Below are positions 35,217 to 48,234 of a stretch of 64,000 bases of DNA, piece after piece. The stretch lies in NCBI GenBank assembly GCA_023014335.1, contig JAECYW010000004.1, positions 1,240,001 to 1,304,000 of the forward strand, given 5' to 3'. The position numbers and the translations under genes were made by a program. This DNA comes from Galerina marginata (taxonomy: Eukaryota > Basidiomycota > Agaricomycetes > Agaricales > Galerinaceae). The stretch's first letter is position 1; the number at the start of each line of letters is the position of its first letter. Below the pieces are notes generated by a model. That model saw only the letters and a program-made list of their open reading frames with translations. It ran no database searches and was not told the DNA's origin.

Positions 35217-37687
35217 ATGATCAAAATCTCTTACTGCATAATCGCCCTCTTCTTCTTTGATATTTCTTGCGCTGCCCCGGCAGGAGATCCAGCTGCTCCT
35301 GGATCGATCGCAGCGGTTAGCGCGGGTGTTTCCTCGTCCTTGAAGACAAAGCCCCCACCATCAACCACCGGCACGGCGTCTGGTACCAGTACCGCTGCCC
35401 AATCTACGGCCACCGTCCCTTTTATCAAGCTGGACCCAAATGGCCCGCTTTGGAATGCGTCTGTGGATGGGTCTCCTCAACCCGTCCGCGGTTCTCTCGG
35501 GGCAACGCTCCTCGGCCCCACAGACGATGCCACCGTTAAGGAAAACCCAGATTTACTTGCCCCGCCCACAACTGACCACGGCAGCCTGTATGTCTGAAAA
35601 TCGATCCACACTTCACACTGACACTTATTTAATTTTTATTTTAACAGTTCAAACGCTAAGTGGCCATTCAGTTTGAGCCACAATCGTCTTCAGACTGGTG
35701 GTTGGGCTCGTCAGGAGAATAGTAAGAACTCAAGCCATAGACGTCTCTGTCAGTGCTAACTTAAAAATATAGTCGGCGTGATGCCAATTGCGACTGGTAA
35801 GGCAAACCCCAAATCTCTTTGGGCGAATCTTCTTCACGAATATCCCAGCAATGGCCAGCGTAAATATGAGACTCCAACCGGGTGCCGTACGGTAGCCCTG
35901 TTTCTTTGGCTCATAAATGTGATGCGCTAACATTTCTGTTAGTGAGCTGCATTGGCACAAGACCGCCGAGGTAATTTCCAAGAATATACATGGTAACCCT
36001 ATCAATTGAATAGCTATTTTTGACTTCAGTGGGCCTACATTCTCAAGGTAAGTTGACTTAATAATGTTTTCTGTGGGAAATTCATCTCAGTTCTTAATTT
36101 TAGGGAAATACTCAAGTCACTGCAGTCGATACAAACGGTAAAAACTTTATTGCAACAATGGTAAGGCAGCCCTCAATCCTAGCACATTTTTGTTGATTGT
36201 ACCACCCCAGGGTCCCGGAGATCTTTGGTACTTCCCCCCAGGCATCCCGCATTCCCTTCAAGCGACTGCGGATAACCCGGACGGCTCTGAATTTATTTTG
36301 GTCTGTCCTATCATAATTAATGGGCTTATAGAACCCTTTTTAATACCCGTTGATAATAAAGGTCTTCCCGGACGGCGCGTTTAGCGAGGATTCCACATTC
36401 TTGGTAAGTCGTTTGGCTTCGGAATAGCAACCGCCTGGCTCATCAACATCCCAGTTGACAGACTGGTTATCCCACGTGCCAGTTGAGGGTTAGTGCTTCC
36501 TATTTCAAGAGATAAGTTTAAGCTTAACATCTGTCATCAGTCCTTGCGAAGAATTTCCAGACGTATGTCTGAAATTTTACCCTCTAAGAAAACCAATAAT
36601 CGGGTACGAATAGGAACATCTCTGCCTTTGCACATATTCCATCCGAGGAACTTTACATCTTCCCCAGCAGTATGGCTTATTTATATCTTTTTCATGCCGC
36701 AACTAATGTCGGGTATAGCTCCTCCAACTGATAATTCCCAGCTGCCCAAGAGCCCTCAGGGTGTAGTTCCTAACCCGTTTACCTTCTCGTTCTCAAACAT
36801 GCAAGCAACAAAACTGAACGGTGGCAGCGTCAAGATCGTAGATTCACGAACGTTTACCGTGTCCACGGCTATTTCTGCTGCTGAAGTCACAGTTGAACCT
36901 GGCGCAATAAGGTCGGTCCGATGGTTCGTCCAAGGGAGTGGTTCTGATTTATTCGTCATCTAGAGAACTTCACGTAAGAGTCTACCCAATCAGATGTGGT
37001 CTGATACTAAGTAAAAGCAGTGGCACCCAACGCAGGACGAGTGGAGCTTCTTTATGTAAGTTTAGGGCGCTTTTCATATCTGAGGTTACCCGATAATTTT
37101 AATATTTTAGTGAGGGTCAAGGACGCGTCACTATTTTTGCCTCCCAATCAAACGCAAGGACATTTAATTATCAGGTGCGACCGCACCAAATTCAACGTAT
37201 ATTTCGCACTTATCGTTCTGACACGAACTCCTTCTCAGGCTGGTGATATTGGTATGGATCGTTCACTTCCGTTCACACATACCATGATTACTGAATAATA
37301 ATTATCCGAATGACAGGTTATGTGCCTGCAACCATGGGTAAGTCGCCTATTTTTTGTCTGTATTGTATGCAGTGCTGACTATAGAGTAGGGCACTATGTC
37401 GAAAACACTGGAAATACAACTCTGCGCTTCCTCGAGATTTTTAACACTAGTGAGCAGTTTTCTTTCGTAACCTGGTGCGGAAGTGCTTAACATCTGTGCA
37501 GATATGTTCGAAGACATCAGTCTGAGCAACGTAAGCCAATTGTCAGATTCTTAGGCTCTAGCTGAACTATTTGTTGAAGTGGCTGGCTTTAACACCGCCT
37601 GAACTTGTCAAAGCACATCTCGGATTTGATGATGCGACAATTGCTCACCTATCGAAGACAAAGCAGACCGTTATCGGTCCCGCTTGA
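35217..37687 (+). CDS. secreted bicupin oxalate decarboxylase
   Basis: At least 17 short exons join in phase into roughly 470 residues. A signal peptide (ISYCIIALFFFDISCAAP) and a Ser/Thr-rich stretch come first. Cupin 1 has the metal ligands in RxELHWHKTAEWAYIL and the later His in GIPHSLQ. Cupin 2 has RELHWHPTQDEWSFF and GHYVENTGNT. The lid loop reads SEDST; the lid Glu of decarboxylases lies here, which favours oxalate decarboxylase over oxalate oxidase. The conserved phrases NRLQTGGWARQEN and DLWYFPPG also match the family. The enzyme converts oxalate to formate and CO2 using manganese and protects decay fungi from their own oxalate. All ligands are present. Exons as short as 12 nt (between AGAACTTCAC and the next intron) show extreme intron density. 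Confidence 0.93.
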
Positions 37688-37850
37688 AGGACTCTATAAT
37701 GAGTATTAGTCCGGACCCTTTACGCCTTATATTGTATATTTTACATGTCTATTTTTACACGAAGTTTGCTATTTTTATCACGATACGAGAATAAATGGGG
37801 AGTTCCCAAAATACTTGACACTCAAACGTCGCCGTTTCTTGATATCGCAC

Positions 37851-40800
37851 TCAATGGCCCTTGAAATGTCGGTAAAAGTCCTCCTGGAGTAACATCAACC
37901 CGCGGCCTTGGACGTAACTTTGAATAGGAGGCCATGTCACTGGCCGTGTCCTTCGGAAAAAGGTCTGCGAAAACCTTTTGAAATACTTCCAAAATACCGC
38001 CTTTTTTGGCCGAAGTGCAGATAAGGGGGATTGGGAAGGACGAGCTGGACTAAGCAAAACTTGTTCACGGGTCTGAATATGAGAGAGCTGCCTTTGACAG
38101 TCAGTGTCGGTCTGAATAGCAACATCGACATGTGGTGGAGAAACAAGTTCATCTCTGGATTTGGAACTCGATGCCGATACAGGTAAAGTTCTGCTGGTTC
38201 TGCGTTTTCTATCCGGCTTATCGTTATCGAGCAAAAGAACAGGTGGGCGACCTTCCTCATAAGCGTAATCGGATACCGGCCACAACGTCCGTGGTGCAGC
38301 GCGCGACAGTCGTCGCGGAGAGGTCAACACCGTCGGCATGAGTGGTGCCTCGGCAATATTATGACATGGATTTGCCGGGAGATCAAATGACAGAGATTGA
38401 AGAGATGAAAAGATTTCCTGCGAGAATGATCTGTCCGAAGTGATAGTAGGAAGAGAAAATTCGTGTTTTTCGGAAAATGATTCAGTGGTGTCGTACTCTT
38501 GAGTTCCAGGCCTTCCCAACGAATCGGATCCTGAGTCGGTGGCGATTTTAAATCGCCCTTCAGATCCAAGACGGTCAACGTCAACCACGGGCCGAAATCC
38601 AACCATGCTGCCGACCTCAATGTTGGCACCCTTCACCGAGAAAGGCCCTTGAGAAAAATAAGCCATGTTGGCGCCATTTTCTGAAGAAGACAGTTCTACC
38701 GCGATTGAAGAGGTATTTTTGTCATCGGCTCCAGCTAGTTGGCGGCCATGGTTGGCCATGGGAGACTCTGAGAGTGAACGGAACACGGGGTGGTATTGGG
38801 TAGAACATCCATGCGATACAGGTTGACAGGACGGAAACAAGGTGCCATAATTATCACGTAGGGTTGTGTCGTTTGGTAACAATATTCCTGGCATAATCTC
38901 CGGGGTCATTATGGACTGATCGTCAGAGTGGATGTCGATGGCTCGTGGGGGTGATTCAGCTAATACCAAATTATCATGCTCAGCGGCGTGGCGGGACGCC
39001 GTCTTCGGTACCGATAGCGAGCACGAGGCAGTCAGAGGGGCCACTGAAAATATTCATATTCAATGGTAAGTCGACGAGTTAAAGGACAGAATATACGTGA
39101 GAGTCACCTTCCACGGAAGTCAGAGGGGGTTGACGACTTGCATTGCTCCAGTTGCCTAGGTTGCAGGGTCGAGCATGACAGAGTCCAAGCGAAGATGTTA
39201 CAGCACAACTGAGTTGAGGACGAAGTGCAAACGGTTCGTCAGCAATAGATGTCGCCAAGGTAGAGGAATCATAGATATCAGAGACAGCGGCTGTATCGCT
39301 GAAAGGCGAAGGTGAGCTGTGAGTCTCAGTCTCAGTCCCTGGCTTTATATGGTCGCCAGCGACTACAACTCGGAGGACCGGAATATCGCCCGCAGCTGCA
39401 GCAGAGGATATTTTCGGTGGAGATCCTTCCGAACGATGAGCCAACGTCGACAAAACCGGCGAGGATGGCAACCGCGTCCTATCTTCATGACGGAAAATCT
39501 TTGAAGGCTGTATTGAAGAATGGATCTTCATCTCCATCTCCATCGTTGAATCTGTGCCCTTGACATTGGGGGGATCTAGCACGAGAATAGGTAGGCTCAA
39601 GTGGTCGGCGGGTTGTTCATCCAAGTTTGGACGTAAGAAGGACGACGGTGATGAAGGACCCAAGTAACGATGGCCATATGACAAGACAATCTCCAAACGG
39701 ATGAACCTTTGATAATGTTGGCCAAAAGTGGGGCGTTAGGAGATGAGCTTCCTCCAGAGATCAAAGGTTCCGTTGGATTGCGGAGATTCGACGAGAGGGT
39801 TTGCTCGATAAAGGCTAGCATTGAAACTGAAGGAGTATCGCTATCGTCAGCTATTCTGGTTGAAGAATTGGCCGGGTCATGAGGATGGCTAGGGATTGTT
39901 TGTGGTGTCGCCGATGCAATCGGTTGACCTAGAGCATCTGGAGATGAAGGAATCGTCAAAAAAGAGGTATTTGCGTCATCGTCCTCATCGAGATCCGTCC
40001 TGCCGCCGGGCCCTTCAAGTGCCAATGGTACAGAGGGGCCTGGATTAGCCACGTCGACAAGTGGTTGATTATGACTATTCGGGGGCTCAAAGGAGAAATC
40101 GACCAATAAAGGCAATAAAGCTCCCAAAATGTCATCATTTCCTTTAAATGCTGGCAAAGGTGGTTTAGCTTCTATGGAACTGGTAGATCGTCCGGTCAAG
40201 ATGGGATCGGAAGAGATCTGACCAGACGGAGAGCATTCGTGGGGTGTGTTGTTAATAGCCACTTGACTAGTGAGGATAATTCTGGGTCTTGAGCTTGTGG
40301 TGGATATGACCATCGCGCATGATAATGACGGCCGACGGATCACATTGCGTTCAGATTCGGAACTAATGGAGGAATAGATAACCGGGTGAAAGATATCGGA
40401 TTCAATCGACGCGACAGATTTGTTTTGAAGCATGCTTAGAGTAGTAGTGACTTCGGTGTCTTGTATAACTGTAGTTGGCGGAATGGTGCTTTCGTGTTGA
40501 GGTTCAGCATGGTCATGAGGTTCAGTGTCTAGATGTTTGTAGAAAAGATCGCCAACATCGATGGGCTCTTCTGGAATTCCTGACAAAATAGTCTTGATGT
40601 GGAGAAATTTGTCGCGAGTCAACGAGCCATCGTGAGTAAGGCGAACTCCTGACGAGAGGGAATGAGGTATCGTCGAGTTCGTGTCATCTTCGGAAGTGAT
40701 ACATTCATTGACAATTCCTTCCTCCGCAATGGCAATAAGCTCCTTTGTCGTTGCTTCATCGCGGTTTGGTTGTCGAGGGCCAGACAAACATTGGACAGGG

Positions 40801-41595
40801 CTGGGAAATATCAGACTATTGGTGATGGTCATGTGGGGTTGAGCGCTGTTTCTGTCCTGGAAAGATGTTTGTCGTTCTGCGCAGTCAGAGATGGGGTGTT
40901 GCGTGGATGGAAATAGCACTGGGTGCGCGACATTCTCTGTTGGAACACGATCGCGTTCCTCGTGGTTGGTGAAGGAGTAAGGAGACTGGATGTCAACCTG
41001 AAAGGTTACGTCCATGTTCACTATTTGCTCGTCGGCTACAACTGCGTTGAGGGCAGGTACAGAATTTCGGAGCACAAGGTCGTAGACCCACTGGACGGGT
41101 TCCACGTCAAGTTCCTGAGTAGAATCGTCCCTATCGAATTCGTCAGATTTTGAGCTATCTTCGCCCTGGAATACCGGGGGTTTGTCTAGACTCTCTTCTT
41201 CAGGACTGTCAACTATGCTGTGGCTTTTAATTGCTGCTGATGAATTCCTTGCTCGAATCTCGCGAATAGCAGGTGCCAACTTTGGAAAACTGTTGGATCT
41301 CGATGAAGGTGGGGTATTTACCCGAAGTAGAGTCTTCAAGTGTTCAGGGCGGGAGGTTTGGAGTGAACAAAGCCTTTCTCGGATATTTGTGTCGTTATTT
41401 GAAAGGCTGCATCCTAACATTAGTGACAAAGCTTAGGAGCTGCTTCATCATAAACTCACGTATTGACAATACTATCACCTCATTCCATGGATTGACGACC
41501 AGAGACCTTAAAGTGAAGGACGAAGTCACTCGCAAGGTTGGCGATATCAGGCGCTGTTGTACCAATTGTACCACGGACAACTGTGGCCAGCTCAT
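37851..41595 (-). CDS. very long disordered protein, unknown function
   Basis: Exons join in phase from an ATG at about 41595 (MSWPQLSVVQLVQQRLISP) to the stop at 37851, about 1,190 residues. Junctions: GTGAGT...GTTAG near 41470-41410; GTTCATCC...GCTAG near 39698-39580; and GTGACT...TTCAG near 39110-39045. Beyond the first 100 residues, which look helical, the protein is almost wholly low-complexity and rich in Ser, Thr, Pro, Asp and Glu. The C-terminus is different: a basic, aromatic block (FWKYFKRFSQTFFRRTRP) that could bind membrane or nucleic acid. No known domain was recognised. The ATG choice is the first in frame after an acceptor-like CTTTAG, so an earlier exon cannot be excluded. Confidence 0.7.
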
Positions 41596-43916
41596 GGTGG
41601 TCGAAATCGATAATCTAAAGCACATTAATTAAGAGATGAAAAGGAGACGCAGGAAATGGGATCTTACTGGCGATTTTGGCACAGGGAGGGTGAAAATGAA
41701 TGACATTGTGGAATAAGGACCCATGAAGGGGCTATGGTGTCCAATTCTTTCGTCAAGTATGGAATTAAGGTAATTCGCGAAGTTCAGAGTGCCAAAGGTG
41801 TTCTAGGCGTCAACCTGGACCGAAAAAAGCACCAGCACTTATGGAGTGAGGAGTAGGTAGGAACCCAACCACAATGGCAATATAAGGCAACAGCAATATA
41901 AAGGAAAAAGCTGCTGTGCAAAACGAGGTTCAAGCTTTTCGGCTTCGAAGAATCTTGTGACTCGGTCAATAGAGTTCAGCGACGCTGTGCCCCTTCTTCG
42001 GACGAACATGAGGCAGCAGGGCGCTTAGACAAGGACGATCCACAAAACGAACCCAACAAATCGGCGTAGAATCTGGATCACATTGCACGGTAATTAGTAC
42101 ACCTAAAAAATATCGCGTCAGTGAAGTTAAATTGTGTGTCAAGGGTTAAAGGTGCCTAAATATCACGAATGTTCGGTTGGATGTCGCTTTTTTCATGAGT
42201 TCAGTGTCGAATGTTGGTCGAAAAAGTGAAACTTGGAAGAATGCTGGGGCACACCGCATGTCCGAGGATTCTTTACGTAATCAACTTAACCGGCCCTAAA
42301 CAACTACTCATAAATGCTTTTTTTTTTCTTCAACAGAACTTCCATGAGCGCGTGCCTTCCTCCTCGACCTATGGCCTTCGAAAAGCTCTGAGAGCGCCGT
42401 CAACGTCTATTACTCCGTCGGCGACAACGTGGAGCGCGTATGGGGTGGGTGATTGCCTCTCACCCTTGGGTTGTGGGTCGTGTCAATGGTACGTTTTTCT
42501 TCTTCTCACCTCGGCGCGATGAAAATTTTCCATTTTGTTTCGAGTGCGATTGTCACACCTAGACGTCGACACGATGTGTTTCTTTTGTCATAGTTACACT
42601 GACCGGTTTAACATGTGTACTGCGTCGACATTGTACTCATCGTCTTTCCGCAGGTGTTGTTGGATGGATATTATTCTCTGGGTGGACATCTCCATATTGT
42701 TGGTAAGTCGTCCTTAATCTTTCTTTCACTTTGTTTCTATTACGATGATTCAAAGCATTCAAACTAGAGTATATGAGTGCCATCCAGGCCCAATGCTTTT
42801 ATCATACCTTTTACTGAATTCAACCCTGTTGACCTTAACCAAAATACACCTTTGCTGACCTATTGTAACAGACCTGTTCATTTGTACTTCGCCTCCAGTT
42901 ATACGAGCACTGTCGATTGATGCTTGGTGAGCCTAATTCCACTTTTCTCAAGTGATGATTCAAAGGAGTTACCGCCTGATCTGGTCCTCATTGGATTAGC
43001 GTTGACGACAATTCCAAGGCTGTATTTTTCGAAATATTCTGATCTTCTGTCTCTTCTCTGTTCGCGTTCGACTTCATTTCTGACCACCTCATCTTTTAGG
43101 TGATTTTGTTTGAAGCTCACTGGTATCGCACCGCACCTCGCTGGCACTTCCTCATGGTGATTACTATTCCTTCTTTCCTTCGAATGATGTTTTATCACGA
43201 CGGTCTTCGTATTACGCTGCCGAAAATGCCCGCCACAGCTCAATTATTCGGGCACCCCCCTCTGATCTCATTTTGAATCTACCGACCTTTAACATCATAC
43301 TGATTCATAATACCTAGGTTAATTACGCAATCAACATGCGGTTGCTTCAGACATGCTAGGATAAGCCAAACACAGGTAAGTCTTACCCATCCATGCCTCT
43401 CATCGTCTACCTTCCTTTCTGCGATGAAAACCATTCAAAAAATAATCAACTAGAAGCTGTTTCTGAGCTTCGGCCATGATTTGATATCCTATTGCTGATC
43501 TTGTCCTCTATTGAAATCCTTTATGAAGTGGAAGCTCACTTCATCATCGTTCCTAGGTACGTCCCCTCCAACCATTGTCGCCATTGGACATGTCATCAGA
43601 TCGGTCCATCATGTTCCCAAATCTTACCTGTGTACAGTGTCTACTCTGTACCTTACCGGACCTTAACTGTTGTTTGTTCATTCGTCGCTTATGAAATTAA
43701 ATCTTCGTTCGCCACGTATATCTGAGATATTTCTATTTGGTACTCGGCAAAGTATACAAGAACTCGTAATGATAGTCATTAGCAGGGTTGAAGTGGCATA
43801 TAAAATACATCTAATCGTGATCGTACACACTGCAGTGTAAAGCTTGTGGGACTTCTACTTCCACTTGCTATCGTGCCAAGCAAGTTTAGGCTAATGAATT
43901 GAAGTAAAGCTTGGTT
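41596..43916. other. 2.3-kb unresolved region with coding-like fragments
   Basis: Several short plus-strand pieces look exon-like and are flanked by splice signals: SAVNVYYSVGDNVERVWG (about 42390-42450), a piece starting after TTCCGCAG at 42654 and ending at GTAAGT near 42702, a piece around 43090-43270 and one at 43490-43560. They do not join into a convincing frame by eye and match no known family. They may be an orphan gene or a decayed one. No RNA gene was seen. Confidence 0.35.
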
Positions 43917-45885
43917 CTATTTCAACAGCTTCCTAGAGTGAGGACGACTCACAGGCTGAGGTTTAGCGACGGTTGGGCTCGATGTTACCGATGTTTGTAC
44001 GGTGGTGCTCATGACAAAGTTCATAGTTAGAGGCTCGATGGATGATGGCGACAGCGGTATGGTCGTCATTCCTGAATTTCTCTTTCGTAGGGTTTCGCGA
44101 GTGTTAAGAACGGCTAGAAGGCTGTTGACGTATACTGCAAGAATGGGTCGGATAGTAAGTAGAGGAATGGGATTACGGGGAAGATGAAATGACACTTGCG
44201 TTTCCCGAGAGTGAAGTAGATACCAATGAAGACGAATTGATGAGGCCAGATGGCGAACTGCAATGAATTTCATGATAAACTTTACTTGGGCAAGGCGAAA
44301 GTAGTGCATACGGTCACGAAGCAAGCAGTTGCACAGACTCTGTTTCCTCAGTTAGCTTAGAGACATGAGAAGAATGCAATTAGCGCTTTACGAAGTCAGC
44401 AAGCCTTGAGAATGACGACATGAGAATTGCCTCAACGGCCCTATTTTCTGAGTACTTACCAGTGTTGATACTGTATAGCATCAGTGTGTTAACCAGTGTA
44501 TCTGTCCTACATTCATGACGTTAGTTTGATCTTGGAACCATGTCCAGGAGAGATTCAACTCTTCATACGATTTGAAGCCAGTGCGGTTCTGGTATAACAG
44601 CGTGCATAATGAGGCAGTGATAAAGCCGTCGGCGAGGACACTTCCGCTTAAAGCGGTGTACAGTAGCCACTGGTTGAGAGTTAGACTTTTGTCAATCGGC
44701 GACCTGGTAGACATTTCATAAATGCGAACCGATTCCATGATGAGCTTCACATATGACATGTCGATGAAGCTTATGAGTGTGGATTGTCAGATATATGAAA
44801 CTACAAAGACAACGAGGGCGCTACCCTCTAGCAGCGAATGCTTTGGTAGAGCAAGAGGTTAGCGACATTGCATAGACAAGCGAAAACACAAACCTATGCC
44901 CGTCCCTAAAGAACGACGTCGATGTCAGAAATTGATATAACATAACATAAGTATTACGCATACCGAAGACAAATGTTGAGGCGGCAACCTGGTTGCTCCA
45001 TCCATTTGAGCTAACCAGAAAATAAGGAAGCAGAGAAAAAAGCGCCTACGATGACGAGAAGCAGGACCGTGTTGTGCCCGCTTACTGCCAGTGCAATCCT
45101 TGTTAGCAAAGACAGAAGACTCGAAGGACAACACTTACATAGCCAAATTCTCCGAGCGAAGACGCTGTTAATGGGATGGTATCAGAGGCCGTAGAGCCAC
45201 CTTTCCGTGGTCGAGGTAGACGCACCATCTGACTATGAAGTCGCTGATGCACTGATGATACGAGAGATTAAGGGTCCGTATTCGCAAGCGTAAATTTCGA
45301 ATGTACCGTTATCAGCACTTGAGACTGGCGTTAAAGAGTCGACTTTAGTTCAAGGATACTATGGAGAACGCGAAATCAATTACGAGGAGGCTCCTGCGCA
45401 TTTATCAGATTAAGTTCGCACAAACGTTCGACCGTTACTCACCAAGTTGGCCTTTCGAACGCAGAAAAGTTGCAGAAGTTGCTTATTAGATAGCGATAAA
45501 CGCCATGGGTCATGAACACTAGGTGGACTAAATCCATAAGCCTATAGAATGAATGCGTTGGGCATCCTGGAAAATGGGAGGGCAAAGCCGAACACTGACC
45601 ATAAAAAAGCGATCTGAAAAAAGTTATCAGCAACTGCGAAAACGGTCTAGAGATGGTGTTTTCCAGACAGTCTTACCAATTGTTTGAAAAGTTTCCTGTC
45701 TCTCGTATTCTTGTTGAAAAAGATGAATGTCTGGAGAGTTGTTATTCCAAAAAGGCTGCAAGACGGCATTCAAGTAAGTATTATAATGCCTGTCTAGAGT
45801 ATAACATGACTTACGCAGCAGCCACAATATTACCGACGAAAACCGCACCTAGCGTTGTGTTAAGGTTGATGTGGGGGATCGACAT
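43917..45885 (-). CDS. DUF6534 multi-pass membrane protein (copy A)
   Basis: Exons from the ATG at 45885 (MSIPHINLNTTLGAVFVGN) join in phase to the stop at 43917. Family landmarks in order: ALFGITTLQTFIFF, a 14-nt micro-exon ATCGCTTTTTTATG, LMDLVHLVFMTHGVYRYLI, CISDFIVR followed by VFARRIWLLSGHNT, GTGIAFAA, LLYTALSGSVLADGFITASL with QNRTGFKS, TDTLVNTLMLYSINTG, CATACFVTFAIWPHQFVFIG, and YVNSLLAVLNTRETLRKR. This is the seven-helix fold seen widely and almost only in mushroom-forming fungi. Its function is unknown. The tail is Ser/Thr-rich. One intron near 44199-44135 uses a GC donor (GCAAGT). Copy B lies 6.8 kb away, inverted. Confidence 0.88.
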
Positions 45886-46769
45886 GACGATAAGGTCGAA
45901 TCGCACCCGTTCGGACAAACAACGGACCTTTATTACTCAACAAGATAGATTTCGGCATCTCGTCAAAGGCCAACGATGGCGTTCATTTCCCAATTAGTGG
46001 AGATGAATGTTTAAAAAGCATATGCATCAGTATTCTTCCGACCTACGAGAACGCAGTGCGCTCCCATCGTCTCTATACTGGGAGCTTATCTGTCTCAAAA
46101 ACCCAGGCAAGCAAACTAGAGGAATGGCCAATGAATGCAGAAGTCGGGTTCGGTTAGAATTAGTGACCTATCATCCGTGAGGATGCACCATGCAGTAATG
46201 GCGCTGCTACATGTGATGAGAATCCGTATATGTGCACACAGTGTCAACGGATATGAGCGCTGGGGCAGCCGTGCTGGGGCTTCTTGATCGGGCCGAGGTT
46301 AAGGCATCATGCATCAGCGACGCATCCCTATTTTGGTTTTGGCGTTGACGATCTTTTTATAAAGAAAAGGACGACAGAAAAATAGGAGAGGTGCAGTAGA
46401 TTCATCACCGGTCTGCCACTGTTGAATTGAATATCAAAGGTCCCGTCGATTAAGAACGATGAACTTACCGTCCACGCTCCAGAGAGAGATATGAGCTTGA
46501 TAATGAAGGAATGAAATTCAAGTATGGGCTTGCAGGAGGAGGCACAAAGATAAAGGGGCGGGGAATGTATAATTGGCGTCATCTGTCAAAATAAACACCT
46601 CATGCCCATTCACCCAGACACCGAAATAGATTGTCATTATTGGCTCATCCATCCTACACAACTTACAAAAGTAACATGCTTCTTTTGGCCGATTAGACCG
46701 AGAATCGTCTATAAAGAGATGAGCAAGCGTGGTCGAGGAACGAGGCTTATCAGAAGATTAGAGCTTACA
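45886..46769. other. intergenic
   Basis: Promoter side of DUF6534 copy A and 3' flank of GET4. No supported gene; minus-strand open frames near 46330-46580 have no splice partners. Confidence 0.5.
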
Positions 46770-48038
46770 TCAATCCAATCCGGGCGTCGAAGTATTAGCA
46801 GGAGTTAATACCCTTCTTGTGGACTGAGATTGTGCTGGCCCGCCAAATAACGACGACATCATGTCTCCGAACGGATTTGCGGGTTGGTTGCGCGGCGGCG
46901 GAATGGCAAAGTATAGAGTTGCAATCTCATTCAAAGACTGGGGATAATCATGCATTAGACTTGCGTAGGTTGGGTAAAATGATTATCGTTACCATACGCA
47001 TTTCGGGCGTTGCTAGAAGGCCAATTTTTCCCTGATAGGTCCCACAAAGCCGTACCCAGCTCTCCCTCATGACCTTGTTTTGATCTCCCTGCGCTCGCTG
47101 GCATGTCAAAACAGCCATCTCGGCAAAATTGACCAAAGAATCTTTGGTTATTGTAACCTCATCTTTCTCTCCGACAGGTATTATAGGATCTGATTCCAGC
47201 TGAAGGGACGAAGGAAGCGCAGCGGTAAAATGTTTGATGAATGTCTTAGCTGCCAAAACATTCCCATTTTGCAGATAACTAAAATTTTGGTTAGTGGCTT
47301 AACTCATGAGATGGTATAGAGGTACACACGGTATTGTACCGCGAAGAGCAAAAATGCCATAAGATTTCGTCTCGGCTGCCCATTGGATGAACATCTCGGC
47401 AAGTAGTCGAGCACTATCCCGTTTTCCCGAGGCCAAGAAATGGACTTCTGCAACATCAAATGCGCCCTCTGTGATTTTATTGTCGTGATTTGAAGTTCTA
47501 AGCCTTTCAAGGTAGAAACCGACCTTTATAGAGCAATTCACCAACATAATGTTGCAGTTCTGGATCACCCGCTGGGCATGTCCCATGTTTAGCTGACCAT
47601 CTGAATGTAGATCAGCTGGAAAGCACTTGATGAGAATAGAAAGACTGACGCTATCGACTTGTCGATCATCGTTTTTCTCCATCCGCCTGATGCTCCTGCC
47701 AGTGCGATGACCTGGGTGAGTCTTCCTAGTGTCGAATCAGTCGAAAGCTTTAGATCTCAACTCCCTTGAAACTCACCTCTGCTCTCATCGGTTACTTTCT
47801 CGCCCTTGGTTTCGTATACATCCAACATAAAGCTTGTCAGATCACATCCACTTCCTGTTTGACCTGTCTTTAGCAACTCCCTAGCACTTTGGAACAAAAC
47901 GTCGATTGCTGTATCGTATTGATTTGATTTCACATATCGTGAAGCAAAAGTACGAGCTTTTTGGTGGGCCTCATACGGAGCAGTGGGTATCTGAGGTAGA
48001 ATCGCATTTAGAGCTTTAGTGGATGGCGCAGCGGCCAT
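46770..48038 (-). CDS. GET4: Get4-like factor of tail-anchored protein insertion
   Basis: Six exons join in phase from the ATG at 48038 to TGA at 46770. Landmarks: YEAHQKARTFASRYVKSNQY near the N-terminus, IALAGASGGWRKTMIDKSIA and CPAGDPELQHYVGELLYKEG with HFLASGKRDSARLLAEMF, then the ALRGTIP loop and VRLCGTYQGKIGLLATPEMR. This is the alpha-helical (TPR-like) repeat protein that with Get5/Sgt2 hands tail-anchored proteins to Get3 for insertion into the ER. A Pro-rich tail (PPPRNQPANPFGDMMSSLFG) ends it. The protein is near the usual length of about 330-350 residues. Its start lies 197 bp from the end of the GH17 gene on the same strand. Confidence 0.93.
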
Positions 48039-48234
48039 GGACGTAACTGAAGGAGGGGCTGATTGCGGAGTCCAAACCAGACCGTGCCAAAATAGGCTTC
48101 CTCATCGTGAACCACAACCACCAGGATCAATTTCAAGTTCTCCGCTACTTTACTACCCTTCACTTTGCTACAATGTTATTGGACTCAAAACTACCAAAAC
48201 TTCGACAAGGCTTCCGAGACGAAACCCCGGTGGC

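Noticed and set aside
40662..41436. Plus-strand frames over the long disordered-protein gene
   Set aside because: They are antisense to the long minus-strand exon, which reads open for 600 codons and splices consistently.
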